16,255 nucleotides of DNA from a bacterium (GCA_030648705.1 JAUSHF010000019.1:1-16255), one strand, 5' to 3'. Positions 1 to 6,188 are shown, counted from the first letter of the stretch. Notes: generated by a model not told the origin, from the sequence alone. Numbers and translations are program-made.

Positions 1-75
1 TACATGGTTACAGTATCTTATATATGGCGAATTCTTGCAGTGACTACTGCAGTTGTTTTACCACTACCTGATTAA
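1..75 (+). CDS. C-terminal end of a possible protein running in from the left edge
   Basis: A frame open from the first base ends at TAA (73-75) and reads as 24 mostly hydrophobic residues ending LPLPD. It could be the tail of a membrane protein. The opposite strand of the same DNA reads as a Walker A-like stretch (SGSGKTTAVVTARI), so this plus-strand frame may only be the shadow of a helicase relic. Too little is inside the window to decide. Confidence 0.25.
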   Translation, partial: YMVTVSYIWRILAVTTAVVLPLPD

Positions 76-134
76 ATATTATCATATTAGCGTTATCCAC
101 AAAAGGCAGAATACTAGGACTTGCAAAGTTTTAT

Positions 135-143
135 TGATATAAT
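135..143 (+). promoter_or_regulatory. Extended -10 promoter placing the transcription start near the ATG
   Basis: TGATATAAT at 135-143 is a perfect extended -10 element (TGnTATAAT). It ends 6 nt before the ATG at 150, so transcription would start at or beside the start codon and give a leaderless or nearly leaderless mRNA. No convincing -35 hexamer is seen at the usual distance, which fits an extended -10 promoter. Confidence 0.6.
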
Positions 144-149
144 AGTTTT

Positions 150-557
150 ATGAATAAATTAATATTAAAAATTGTTGCAATCCTTGCTTTATTAGTTCAA
201 GTGTTAATTCCTATGTGGTGGGGTGCTATATTTGCATCATTTTATTATTTTTGGGTTGAAGGAATTATAGAAGGTGGAGTTTTTAAATTAGAAAGAATTA
301 TTGATATAGATCAGGCTGGTAATGAAATTGTAAAGATATTGCCATATTCCTTTTCAACTTTACTTTGGGGTTTATTTTCAGTTTTTTGTATAATTGCTGC
401 AATCGTATCTATAAAAGTATCATTTTCAATTAAAATGAATACTCCAGAATTAACATATAATAAAAGGGATATTCTTTTCTTATTAATCAATGTAGCAACA
501 ATTAGCTTGGCTATCTTTTTTGTGGTTTGGAACGGTGGGTTAGTTCCAAAACTATAA
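150..557 (+). CDS. Small three-helix membrane protein, unknown function
   Basis: This 135-residue protein is not recognised. It has three hydrophobic segments, at about residues 4-35, 66-93 and 108-128. The loop between the first two (about 38-65) is charged and contains IIDIDQAGNEIVKI; the second loop is short and basic. The start is supported by an extended -10 element 6 nt upstream, and there is no Shine-Dalgarno sequence. It stands alone on the plus strand, with a GC-rich hairpin about 100 nt after the stop as its likely terminator. A PsiE- or DUF-type integral membrane protein is possible, but no family motif is seen. Confidence 0.7.
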   Translation: MNKLILKIVAILALLVQVLIPMWWGAIFASFYYFWVEGIIEGGVFKLERIIDIDQAGNEIVKILPYSFSTLLWGLFSVFCIIAAIVSIKVSFSIKMNTPELTYNKRDILFLLINVATISLAIFFVVWNGGLVPKL

Positions 558-607
558 TGAGTCTTATATTCTAAGCAAAAAAAGTATAGAAAATGTCTTA
601 TTTTACT

Positions 608-627
608 AATCTACTATATAATAGATT
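608..627. repeat. Near-perfect 20-bp palindrome in an intergenic gap
   Basis: AATCTACTATATAATAGATT has 6-bp matching arms (AATCTA/TAGATT) around an AT-rich centre that contains TATAAT. It lies 50 nt after the stop of the small membrane protein. It may be an operator or a weak hairpin. In DNA this AT-rich such palindromes also occur by chance. Confidence 0.3.
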
Positions 628-662
628 AATTATTGCCTTCAGTATTCGAAGGTGCCAAGATT

Positions 663-685
663 CCCCCGCATTCCGCGGGGGTTTC
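663..685 (+). terminator. GC-rich hairpin terminator
   Basis: The arms CCCCCGC (663-669) and GCGGGGG (675-681) form a perfect 7-bp stem with a five-base loop, followed by TTT and then CGATTT. The U-tract is short, so efficiency is uncertain. It is the first strong hairpin after the gene ending at 557. Confidence 0.6.
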
Positions 686-739
686 GATTTCGATGAATTA
701 TTCACACATTGCTGATTTTTATTTTTACAAATATAGATG

Positions 740-745
740 TATAAT
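740..745 (+). promoter_or_regulatory. Candidate -10 element just before a terminator
   Basis: TATAAT at 740-745 matches the consensus exactly, but no good -35 hexamer is visible. It would start a transcript near 752 that runs straight into the terminator at 762-797, giving an RNA of about 45 nt without an open reading frame. TATAAT is common by chance in DNA of this composition. Confidence 0.3.
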
Positions 746-761
746 ACTCATTACTAACAGC

Positions 762-797
762 ATCACCTCTGCCCTTACAGGTAGAGGTGATTTTTTT
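762..797 (+). terminator. Strong Rho-independent terminator (plus strand)
   Basis: A perfect 9-bp stem, ATCACCTCT (762-770) with AGAGGTGAT (783-791), has a 12-nt loop and runs directly into seven T (791-797). On the minus strand no U-tract follows, so it acts on plus-strand transcripts only. The gap 558-847 holds this hairpin, the one at 663, a palindrome and a TATAAT, but no open frame of note. Confidence 0.85.
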
Positions 798-847
798 ATG
801 TTAATCTAGAATTTTGCAAAGAAAAAGGAGTCAGTAGCTGTCTAATA

Positions 848-1852
848 TTAAGAGTTAGTTGAAATATATTTTTTATTTATAGTAATAGATGCATATCCGA
901 GACCAATAAATATAAAGCCTAGAATTACTAGAGCCACGGGCCAACCTACTGAATTTGCAAAATATTTACTAGTGATATACGAAACGTGTATGATTAAGAA
1001 TAAAGTGCTCATTACTAACACACTTCGATTCTTCATATAGACAGCTAAGAATAATCCACCGATAACTATGAGGAAGAAAAGGGCTTGCCAAATTTCAGAA
1101 TCGAAAACTCTAGAGAATGCTGCGCCAAGGAAACTTGTAATACCAACAAAATAAATAATACCCACTAACTTATTATTCCAACCTTCTCGGAAAGCGTACG
1201 CGAGTAGTAGATAACTTAAACCTACTACCATAGTGAGATACGCGTATAATTCGCCATGATTATAGAATGGACCGTCTATGATAGATTCCACCACTAAGTA
1301 AACGAAAGCTGTACCATTTGCTATAGAGAAAAAAGTCAAAACCGCATTTTTATGAACAAAATTTAATAACAAATAAAACAAGAAAATAAATCCAAATGTT
1401 AGGGTAACAGGCCATAGACTATCTTGTCCGATATTTAATTCATAAAGAGTGACCATAGCTCCCCCAGGAATTAATAATCCTGCAATAATATGGAAGACTG
1501 AACCGATAATATCCTCGGGTTTACTCCTAAGCAAAATGGATCCACAAAGAGCTATCACTAATCCTAATCCTAAAGTAACGATGATACGACCGAATGATCC
1601 CACCTCATCCCAAATTTGAGAGACGAATATAATGATACCAATAATCACAATAGCTCCGCCTAAAGCGTAAAGCATTTTATTCACTGAGAAATTTGAAGTG
1701 GTTTTTACATTTGTCCCGACTGATGACACCGATTCGGCAGATGATACAGGTTCGGTGTATGAAATATTTAGACGACTGACTAATTCTTCGCGTTTAATTT
1801 CCCCACTATTTATTTTTACTGAAAGTTCCTGCAATAATTCTTCTTTTGTCAT
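848..1852 (-). CDS. Polytopic membrane protein, DUF2157-like
   Basis: The 334-residue protein has an N-terminal cytoplasmic part of about 55 residues. Residues 1-30 are a short helical module (TKEELLQELSVKINSGEIKREEL), followed by a Ser/Val/Thr-rich linker. About ten transmembrane helices follow (roughly 59-79, 87-109, 115-137, 145-165, 168-188, 201-221, 227-247, 253-271, 276-296, 302-324). The layout and the first helix pair, ending VSQIWDEVGSFGR, resemble DUF2157 membrane proteins, whose function is unknown. It is the second gene of a pair, 41 nt after the gene ending at 1894. Both starts share the upstream string TATATAAATTT directly before ATG, with no Shine-Dalgarno sequence. Confidence 0.75.
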   Translation of the reverse strand: MTKEELLQELSVKINSGEIKREELVSRLNISYTEPVSSAESVSSVGTNVKTTSNFSVNKMLYALGGAIVIIGIIIFVSQIWDEVGSFGRIIVTLGLGLVIALCGSILLRSKPEDIIGSVFHIIAGLLIPGGAMVTLYELNIGQDSLWPVTLTFGFIFLFYLLLNFVHKNAVLTFFSIANGTAFVYLVVESIIDGPFYNHGELYAYLTMVVGLSYLLLAYAFREGWNNKLVGIIYFVGITSFLGAAFSRVFDSEIWQALFFLIVIGGLFLAVYMKNRSVLVMSTLFLIIHVSYITSKYFANSVGWPVALVILGFIFIGLGYASITINKKYISTNS

Positions 1853-1893
1853 AAATTTATATAGTTAATTTTTAAATTCTAAAAAGATGGCCA

Positions 1894-2484
1894 TTACTCC
1901 ACCTTAGAGGTTAGTGGTAAAACCCAGCCTACGAATTGAAAATTATTTTGATAATAATATTGATCGTTTGTGTTTATAAGATTTAATTTACTTCTACTCT
2001 TTCCTTTTGTTAGATAATAACCGTAAGAAGATGAGCCTCCGAATGGGAAAAAGTCACCACTTCTACTATAGTAACTTGAGACAGTGACGCCATCTGGAGA
2101 TGTTAAGAGTCCACTTAGATCCAGAGATTCGGCTTCTTTAAGAGTTATTTCCCTGCTTTCATTCTTTTTTGTATCATGTAGGAAAATCCTGTCTGTGTAA
2201 TTCTGATTAAAGTCTGGTACTCCGTCTTTATTTAGATCTTGTTTTAAATCTACTGTATTTAAAGTGATTTTATTACCCTCTACAGAATAACGCTTTTGTA
2301 GGTAAGTTTCGCAATTATATGGATAATAATTTCTACCATCAGTGCACGAAGTATACACAAAATTATAATCTGTTGAGATAAAAAGTGATGGGAAATATGT
2401 ACTAATAGCCACGACGACTATTAAGATAATCGGTAGTAAGAAAGCGAGTATTATTGCAAAATTCTTTTTTAAAAACTCTTTCAT
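1894..2484 (-). CDS. Membrane-anchored extracytoplasmic protein with EF-hand-like loop
   Basis: This 196-residue protein starts with a basic stretch (MKEFLKK) and one strong hydrophobic helix (about 8-31), giving an N-in, C-out anchor or uncleaved signal. The outer domain is rich in Tyr, Ser and Asn and has two close cysteines (C47 in YTSCTDG and C58 in YNCETY) that could pair. DLNKDGVPDFNQNYTD (about residues 83-98) carries the DxNxDGxxD pattern of thrombospondin type 3, dockerin or EF-hand-like calcium loops. It is the first gene of a pair with the DUF2157-like gene. A TAATAT hexamer lies 8 nt before the ATG. The family is not recognised; a cell-surface role is inference. Confidence 0.7.
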   Translation of the reverse strand: MKEFLKKNFAIILAFLLPIILIVVVAISTYFPSLFISTDYNFVYTSCTDGRNYYPYNCETYLQKRYSVEGNKITLNTVDLKQDLNKDGVPDFNQNYTDRIFLHDTKKNESREITLKEAESLDLSGLLTSPDGVTVSSYYSRSGDFFPFGGSSSYGYYLTKGKSRSKLNLINTNDQYYYQNNFQFVGWVLPLTSKVE

Positions 2485-2544
2485 AAATTTATATATTATT
2501 TAATTAATAAAATAGTCTGAATCCTATCCCTATATTGTACCATT

Positions 2545-2576
2545 AAAAAGAAATGCCCGCGCTCAATGACGCGCGG
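2545..2576 (-). terminator. Rho-independent terminator of the 57-aa gene
   Basis: Read on the minus strand, CCGCGC and GCGCGG form a 6-bp all-GC stem with an 8-nt loop. This is followed by GCATTTCTTTTT, a discontinuous U-tract. It lies 15 nt after the stop codon at 2592, the expected place for that gene's terminator. Confidence 0.75.
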
Positions 2577-2591
2577 ACAGGGTTGTGGTAG

Positions 2592-2765
2592 CTAGGGAGG
2601 TATAGAGTCGATCGAATGTTCCTTGGTCCATTTATTACCGAGGTAATTCTTCCATTTGACACGCATCGAAGCGTACGGAAGGTGGCGATTCGAAAAACTC
2701 GATTCCACACTCCAGAATTCAGCCAAGAACAGGATAAACCAAAGGATGTTTATGCGACTGAACAT
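2592..2765 (-). CDS. 57-aa hypothetical protein with hydrophobic N-terminus
   Basis: An ATG frame of 57 codons ends at TAG. Residues 4-19 (RINILWFILFLAEFWS) are hydrophobic, like a signal or membrane anchor. The rest is polar and tryptophan-rich (W9, W18, W38, W46), with a basic middle (RVKWKNYLGNKW) and a SIDSIPP end. The case for a real gene is its own promoter (TTGCAA, 16 nt, TAGATT, 11 nt before ATG) and a GC hairpin with U-tract just after the stop. Its GC content is higher than that of the flanking genes. No family is recognised. Confidence 0.5.
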   Translation of the reverse strand: MFSRINILWFILFLAEFWSVESSFSNRHLPYASMRVKWKNYLGNKWTKEHSIDSIPP

Positions 2766-2776
2766 AACTAGCTAAT

Positions 2777-2804
2777 AATCTAGCACAAATAAAAAACGTT
2801 GCAA
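2777..2804 (-). promoter_or_regulatory. Promoter of the 57-aa gene
   Basis: On the minus strand, TTGCAA (2799-2804) is followed after 16 nt by TAGATT (2777-2782), which ends 11 nt before the ATG at 2765. The same -10 hexamer TAGATT is used in front of ychF. Confidence 0.5.
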
Positions 2805-2954
2805 TACACCTAAATCTTATACTCTATGACACTACCATCTTCGAAAAGTTAAATACTGGTCGAATTCCCCACTGAAAATGCTCTGGTTTTCTATTTTGAT
2901 TTCAAGCTCGTCTTACCTAATAGCATACCAAGACGATTTTATATAGAAAGCAAG
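2805..2954. other. Gene-free stretch with one short orphan frame
   Basis: No start-to-stop gene was found. A minus-strand frame without start codon (2832-2912, 26 residues, ending SGEFDQYLTFRRW) is open between stops and could be a scrap of a lost gene. The arms CGTCTT (2911-2916) and AAGACG (2932-2937) could pair over a 15-nt loop and run into TTTTAT on the plus strand, but no plus-strand gene precedes them. Confidence 0.3.
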
Positions 2955-2999
2955 ATCCGCCATATGACATATAGCGGATTATAGCCGATTGTAGCGGAT
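2955..2999. repeat. Palindrome joined to three 10-bp tandem units
   Basis: The inverted repeat ATCCGC-c-ATAT-gac-ATAT-a-GCGGAT spans 2955-2979. From 2970 the sequence also reads as three consecutive 10-bp units, TATAGCGGAT, TATAGCCGAT and TGTAGCGGAT. GCGGAT-type half sites therefore repeat once per helical turn, as in protein-binding arrays. No gene on either strand clearly depends on it; the nearest are the 80-aa gene ending at 3070 and the 57-aa gene starting at 2765. Confidence 0.55.
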
Positions 3000-3012
3000 A
3001 ATTTTTCAACAG

Positions 3013-3061
3013 AAAACCCGCCATCTCGCAACGGAAGGTTTCCGTATCGAGACCAGCGGGT
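3013..3061 (-). terminator. Long three-tier hairpin, likely terminator of the 80-aa gene
   Basis: Three stacked stems are separated by small internal loops: ACCCGC/GCGGGT (3016-3021 with 3056-3061), CTCG/CGAG (3025-3028 with 3048-3051) and ACGGAA/TTCCGT (3031-3036 with 3040-3045), with the loop GGT. On the minus strand the hairpin runs into TTTTCTGTTG. It starts 8 nt after the stop of the gene at 3070-3312. Its size and regular design exceed a simple terminator. Confidence 0.65.
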
Positions 3062-3069
3062 CAACGAAT

Positions 3070-3312
3070 TTAGACTGGCATTGGTGGCTTGACCACCGAC
3101 AGAATGAAGTGATGGAACCCGAAGCTTTCCGGCACCGTCTTCCTGTATTCCTTGAAGCGATCCCACAAAGCGGAATTCTTTTCTTCTACCTTGTCGAGGA
3201 ACTGGGAGACAATGTTATCGCCCAGAACCTTTCTCGCTGCAAGCAAGGCAGTGAATACTCCAATGCATTCTCCGCCGACTTCCTCGATTTTCTGATCCAG
3301 TGTCTTTTTCAT
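3070..3312 (-). CDS. 80-aa hypothetical protein
   Basis: The frame can be extended to a TTG at 3321, but the ATG at 3312 (MKKTLDQKIEEVGG) is preferred. The protein is mostly helical and charged: residues about 1-15 and 30-58 look like amphipathic helices (GDNIVSQFLDKVEEKNSALW), a more hydrophobic helix at about 16-30 (ECIGVFTALLAARK) lies between, and the tail is SVVKPPMPV. No family is recognised. A near-consensus promoter lies upstream (3391-3419), giving a leader of about 70 nt, and a large hairpin follows the stop, so it forms a complete single-gene unit. Overlapping frames on both strands (2939-3166 and 3109-3375) are judged to be shadows. Its GC content exceeds that of the neighbours, which may mean recent arrival. 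Confidence 0.6.
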   Translation of the reverse strand: MKKTLDQKIEEVGGECIGVFTALLAARKVLGDNIVSQFLDKVEEKNSALWDRFKEYRKTVPESFGFHHFILSVVKPPMPV

Positions 3313-3390
3313 AATTGTCAATTTAGTGTATTGTTCGGGACACAGGGCTTCCTTTCAAAGCCACTACTCATGTAAAAGATTTCTTGGTAC

Positions 3391-3419
3391 AGAATAGCAT
3401 TTTATATGCTATATGTCAA
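3391..3419 (-). promoter_or_regulatory. Near-consensus promoter with internal palindrome (possible operator)
   Basis: On the minus strand, TTGACA (3414-3419, exact consensus) is followed after 17 nt by TATTCT (3391-3396). This is the best -35/-10 pair seen in the window. A perfect palindrome, ATAGCAT-ataaa-ATGCTAT (3394-3412), fills the spacer and overlaps the -10, where a repressor would block RNA polymerase. It starts 5 nt after the ychF stop and reads toward the 80-aa gene. The hairpin might instead serve ychF as a terminator, but no U-tract follows. Confidence 0.7.
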
Positions 3420-3424
3420 GTAGT

Positions 3425-4540
3425 CTAGATCTTAAACTCAATTACATCCCCATCTTTCACTATGTATTCTTTTCCTTCAGTACGAACCAAACCTTTTTCA
3501 CGAGCGATGCCGTATGAGCCGGCTTCTAAAAGTTTGTCCCATTCTACTACTTCCGCACGTACGAATTTATCTTTAAAGTCAGTGTGAATAGCGGTACCAG
3601 CCAGAGGTGCAGTCCACCCTCTCTTAATAGTCCAAGCGCGTGATTCGTCCTCCCCTGTTGTGAAATAAGTTATAAGATCGAGTAATTCATAACCCTTAAC
3701 GATTAATTCATCTATTCCGTCATCCTTTGCACCGAGTCCATCACGCATTTCTTTCTTCTCTACGTCTGTCATGTCTTTTAATTCTTGCTCTATTCCTGCA
3801 TCTACGATTACGTATTTAGCTTTTTCGGAGGCAAAAAAATCTAGTAAGGCTTTCCATCTAGGATCTACAGCTCCGCTAGCGTCCTTCATTTCATCCAAAT
3901 TCGTACCCCCTGCCTTTTTATTTAAAATATAAAGAATCGGCTTCGATGTTAATAGACAGAGTTGTTTAAACATTGGTGCTTCGAATTCGTTTGGTGCTAC
4001 GCTGGAGGCGAGGCTACCGGCTTCGAGCGCGCTTTGAATTCGCGCGAGAAGCCCGCTCTCTATCACCGCTTCTTTTTTAGCTTGCTTCACATCTTTGCTA
4101 ATATTTCCGATTCTTTTTGTAACTGTTTGTAAATCGGCGAGTATCAATTCTAAATTAATAACGCCAATATCTTTAATAGGATCTATTTTTCCATCTACGT
4201 GAATAATATTCTCATCTTCGAAAATTCTAACCACTTCAGCTATCGCATCCGTCTCACGAATATTTGTTAAAAATTGATTCCCTAATCCCTCACCATCTGA
4301 CGCACCCTTAACCAATCCCGCTATATCTACGAATTCTACTACAGCGGGCACAGTCTTAGCTGACTTTGAAAATTCTGAAAGCTTGCCAAGGCGTGTGTCT
4401 GGTACAGCGACCACTCCTACTGAAGGATCTATTGTAGCAAAAGGATAATTTGCCACGAGTACACTCTTACGTGTTAGAGCATTAAAAAGTGTGGACTTGC
4501 CCACATTTGGTAAACCTACTATTCCGATGGATAATGACAT
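3425..4540 (-). CDS. ychF: Ribosome-associated GTPase/ATPase YchF (Obg family)
   Basis: The 371-residue length matches bacterial YchF (about 363). YchF/Ola1 proteins bind ribosomes and hydrolyse ATP in preference to GTP. In order: P-loop GLPNVGKST (9-17), DIAGLVKGAS (72-81) with the G3 DxxG, QFLTNIRETDAI (89-100), a coiled insertion (about 130-200) and a C-terminal TGS domain (about 287-371) with TYFTTGEDESRAWTIKRG, AIHTDF and EYIVKDGDVIEF. The position of the family's NxxE specificity motif reads ILNKKAGG (206-212), so the usual Glu is replaced. The gene stands alone with its own promoter; TAGATT ends 6 nt before the ATG and there is no Shine-Dalgarno sequence. Its first six codons and promoter are duplicated 3.5 kb away (8082-8128). 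Confidence 0.97.
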   Translation of the reverse strand: MSLSIGIVGLPNVGKSTLFNALTRKSVLVANYPFATIDPSVGVVAVPDTRLGKLSEFSKSAKTVPAVVEFVDIAGLVKGASDGEGLGNQFLTNIRETDAIAEVVRIFEDENIIHVDGKIDPIKDIGVINLELILADLQTVTKRIGNISKDVKQAKKEAVIESGLLARIQSALEAGSLASSVAPNEFEAPMFKQLCLLTSKPILYILNKKAGGTNLDEMKDASGAVDPRWKALLDFFASEKAKYVIVDAGIEQELKDMTDVEKKEMRDGLGAKDDGIDELIVKGYELLDLITYFTTGEDESRAWTIKRGWTAPLAGTAIHTDFKDKFVRAEVVEWDKLLEAGSYGIAREKGLVRTEGKEYIVKDGDVIEFKI

Positions 4541-4570
4541 GTGTAAAATCTATCACAAAGAAAACTTTTC
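4524..4570. repeat. Direct repeat copy A (ychF promoter and start)
   Basis: These 47 bp are identical to 8082-8128. They start CCGATGGATAATGACATG, end AAAACTTTTC, and include the ychF codons for MSLSI plus most of its promoter. Weaker similarity with gaps continues outward to about 4597 (8155 in copy B). The two copies bracket the island at 4591-8081. Confidence 0.95.
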
Positions 4571-4575
4571 TCCAA
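4547..4575 (-). promoter_or_regulatory. ychF promoter
   Basis: On the minus strand, TTGGAG (4570-4575) is followed after 17 nt by TAGATT (4547-4552), which ends 6 nt before the ychF ATG. Transcription would start at or next to the start codon. Most of this promoter lies inside the 47-bp direct repeat. Confidence 0.6.
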
Positions 4576-4590
4576 ATACAATACACTATT

Positions 4591-4668
4591 TTAAAAAATT
4601 AAACTTATCATATTATCGGTATCTTTGTCGCCATAGATAAGCTCTAGTTTTTGTCTGTTATTGCTCAT
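4591..4668 (-). pseudogene. N-terminal scrap resembling a type III-like DNA methyltransferase
   Basis: An ATG frame of 25 residues reads NNRQKLELIYGDKDTDNM and stops at 4591. The run RQKLELxxxxKD resembles the first residues of adenine-specific type III-like methyltransferases (KLELTWIGKD...). If so, everything after about residue 15 has been lost. It is the last gene of the island's minus-strand series, 49 nt after the AlbA_2 gene, and ends where weak similarity to the ychF-upstream repeat begins. The match is short; it could be an unrelated small frame. Confidence 0.35.
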
Positions 4669-4717
4669 ATTTAATTTCAGGGGGTGTGATTATAAATTCT
4701 GCTAAATTAAGCCTTAT

Positions 4718-6181
4718 TTATTGATTATTTTTACCTCTATTTTCTATCTGTGAAAATAAAACTTCTGAAACAGCTTGACTCTTTTTTCTATAAAACGCAC
4801 TCTTTTTTGCCTCACCCACTCGTTCTATAAGACCACGCTCTACCCAATTTTTAAACATTCTTGTCATTTCTACACTATCAGCTATCCCTGTTAGTTCTCT
4901 TGCCTTGGCATTAACTATAGTACCACGATGATCCAGATATTTACTCACTATATCCCAATATTCAGTTTTTACAGTATTTAATAATATAACCTGTACACTG
5001 TGTGGCATATGAGCTGGATTACTATAAAGTGGTTCGTATAAATTTGCCTGATTCATAACACGATACATACGGTCAACTCCTTCACCTATATCCAAATTTG
5101 GTGGTTCTTCATATTTATGTAATGTTCTTTGTATCATAGGGTTACGAGCAAATCTCTCTAAACGAATATTTGTAGGGGTAATAGTCGCTGGATAGGTACC
5201 AGGACTTTCAACTTCTATTCTATCATCAAAAAAACGTATCTGAATATCATTTTGAATAAAATAATTTCTATGAATTACAGCATTAGTAACAGCCTCCTGA
5301 AATACCCATTCTGGAATAGTCAAAGAAGATACAAATTTTGCACCAACAAGCCTTGGAGGAGCACTTTTTACAATACTTTTAAAATAATCCACAGTTTGCT
5401 CTATTTGGCTGTAAAGAGGTCCTTCTATAGAAAATGGTCTTGTAACAAAATTTGGTTCTCCAGAAAAATTTGGATTTACTCCAAAATAGTGACTAATCTT
5501 TATACTACATTTTTCTTTCAAAGTTACTGCTGGATTTTTTGCAAACAATAGAATTCCAGATCGAGTTATTTCAATCTGATTAGATACTTTAATTGCCAAA
5601 CCATTATCTTTCATAAACTGTAGAGGATTTGATATATCTCCAGATAAATACTCTATATATTTGTTTAAAGCACTTATATCTAGGTCTTCGAGTGAACTGA
5701 TTTTTGATGATTCGCTTTCATATGAAATACTACCTTTTTCATATTTTAACCGTATAATCTCTTGACCACCTATTTTAATATTTTGACTACCCTTTCTGAC
5801 AAAAGTATCACCTTTTTTTAAGGAATGAATATCATTACTTTTTAATATTCTAAAAATGGCTAATTTATCGTGCTGATTATCTTTATTTAGAATATCAATC
5901 ATGTATGAACTCCAAATAAGTCTTGGATCTATTTCTAAATCAATCAATTTGATTAAATCTGATATATTATCCAGTCCTTCATTTATACCGATCAATCGGT
6001 TTTTCCCAGTTTCCTTTTTTGCATCCTCCAGCCCAATAACTAATGTACCCCCATCACTATTAGCAAAGGCAACAATCGTTTCCAAAAAAGAAGCGGGTTT
6101 TGCCAACGCTCGTTTGCATTCAAAAGTTTCCCATTCCTGAGAATCTAGTAATATATCAATAAGCTCTTTTTCCTGATTCAT
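4718..6181 (-). CDS. AlbA_2 / HATPase_c_4 ATP-binding protein
   Basis: The 487-residue protein has the layout of Schlafen AlbA_2 ATP-binding proteins, often annotated as putative transcriptional regulators. An N-terminal AlbA_2 domain (about 10-145) contains EWETFECKRAL (16-26) and ETIVAFANSDGGTLVIGLED (34-53). A GHKL-type ATPase region (about 280-385) has the N-box EAVTNAVIHRNY (296-307), DDRIEVESPG (319-328) and GEGVDRMY (366-373). A C-terminal winged helix (about 405-465) contains TGIADSVEMTRMFKNWVERG. It appears intact. It lies 44 nt after the helicase remnant, between two broken defence-type genes, so it probably belonged to one operon with them. TATAAT ends 7 nt before the ATG, so it may now be expressed alone. 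Confidence 0.88.
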   Translation of the reverse strand: MNQEKELIDILLDSQEWETFECKRALAKPASFLETIVAFANSDGGTLVIGLEDAKKETGKNRLIGINEGLDNISDLIKLIDLEIDPRLIWSSYMIDILNKDNQHDKLAIFRILKSNDIHSLKKGDTFVRKGSQNIKIGGQEIIRLKYEKGSISYESESSKISSLEDLDISALNKYIEYLSGDISNPLQFMKDNGLAIKVSNQIEITRSGILLFAKNPAVTLKEKCSIKISHYFGVNPNFSGEPNFVTRPFSIEGPLYSQIEQTVDYFKSIVKSAPPRLVGAKFVSSLTIPEWVFQEAVTNAVIHRNYFIQNDIQIRFFDDRIEVESPGTYPATITPTNIRLERFARNPMIQRTLHKYEEPPNLDIGEGVDRMYRVMNQANLYEPLYSNPAHMPHSVQVILLNTVKTEYWDIVSKYLDHRGTIVNAKARELTGIADSVEMTRMFKNWVERGLIERVGEAKKSAFYRKKSQAVSEVLFSQIENRGKNNQ

Positions 6182-6188
6182 GAATTAT

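Noticed and set aside
93..706. Two DnaA-box matches (TTATCCACA at 93-101, TTATTCACA at 698-706)
   Set aside because: About one match to TTATNCACA is expected by chance in a window of this size and composition, and no cluster or AT-rich unwinding region marks an origin.
2832..2912. Start-less minus-strand frame ending FDQYLTFRRW, possibly an insertion-sequence scrap
   Set aside because: Only 26 codons, no start codon and no terminal repeats; not enough for a mobile-element call.
2939..3166. 75-codon minus-strand frame
   Set aside because: It overlaps the better supported 80-aa gene in another frame and runs through the hairpin and tandem repeats; composition is not protein-like.
3109..3375. 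88-codon plus-strand frame
   Set aside because: Antisense to the 80-aa gene, which has a promoter and terminator in the correct places; no promoter faces this frame.
5252..5551. Plus-strand 99-codon frame inside the AlbA_2 gene
   Set aside because: Antisense shadow of a well-supported gene; Lys/Ser/Tyr-rich low-complexity translation.
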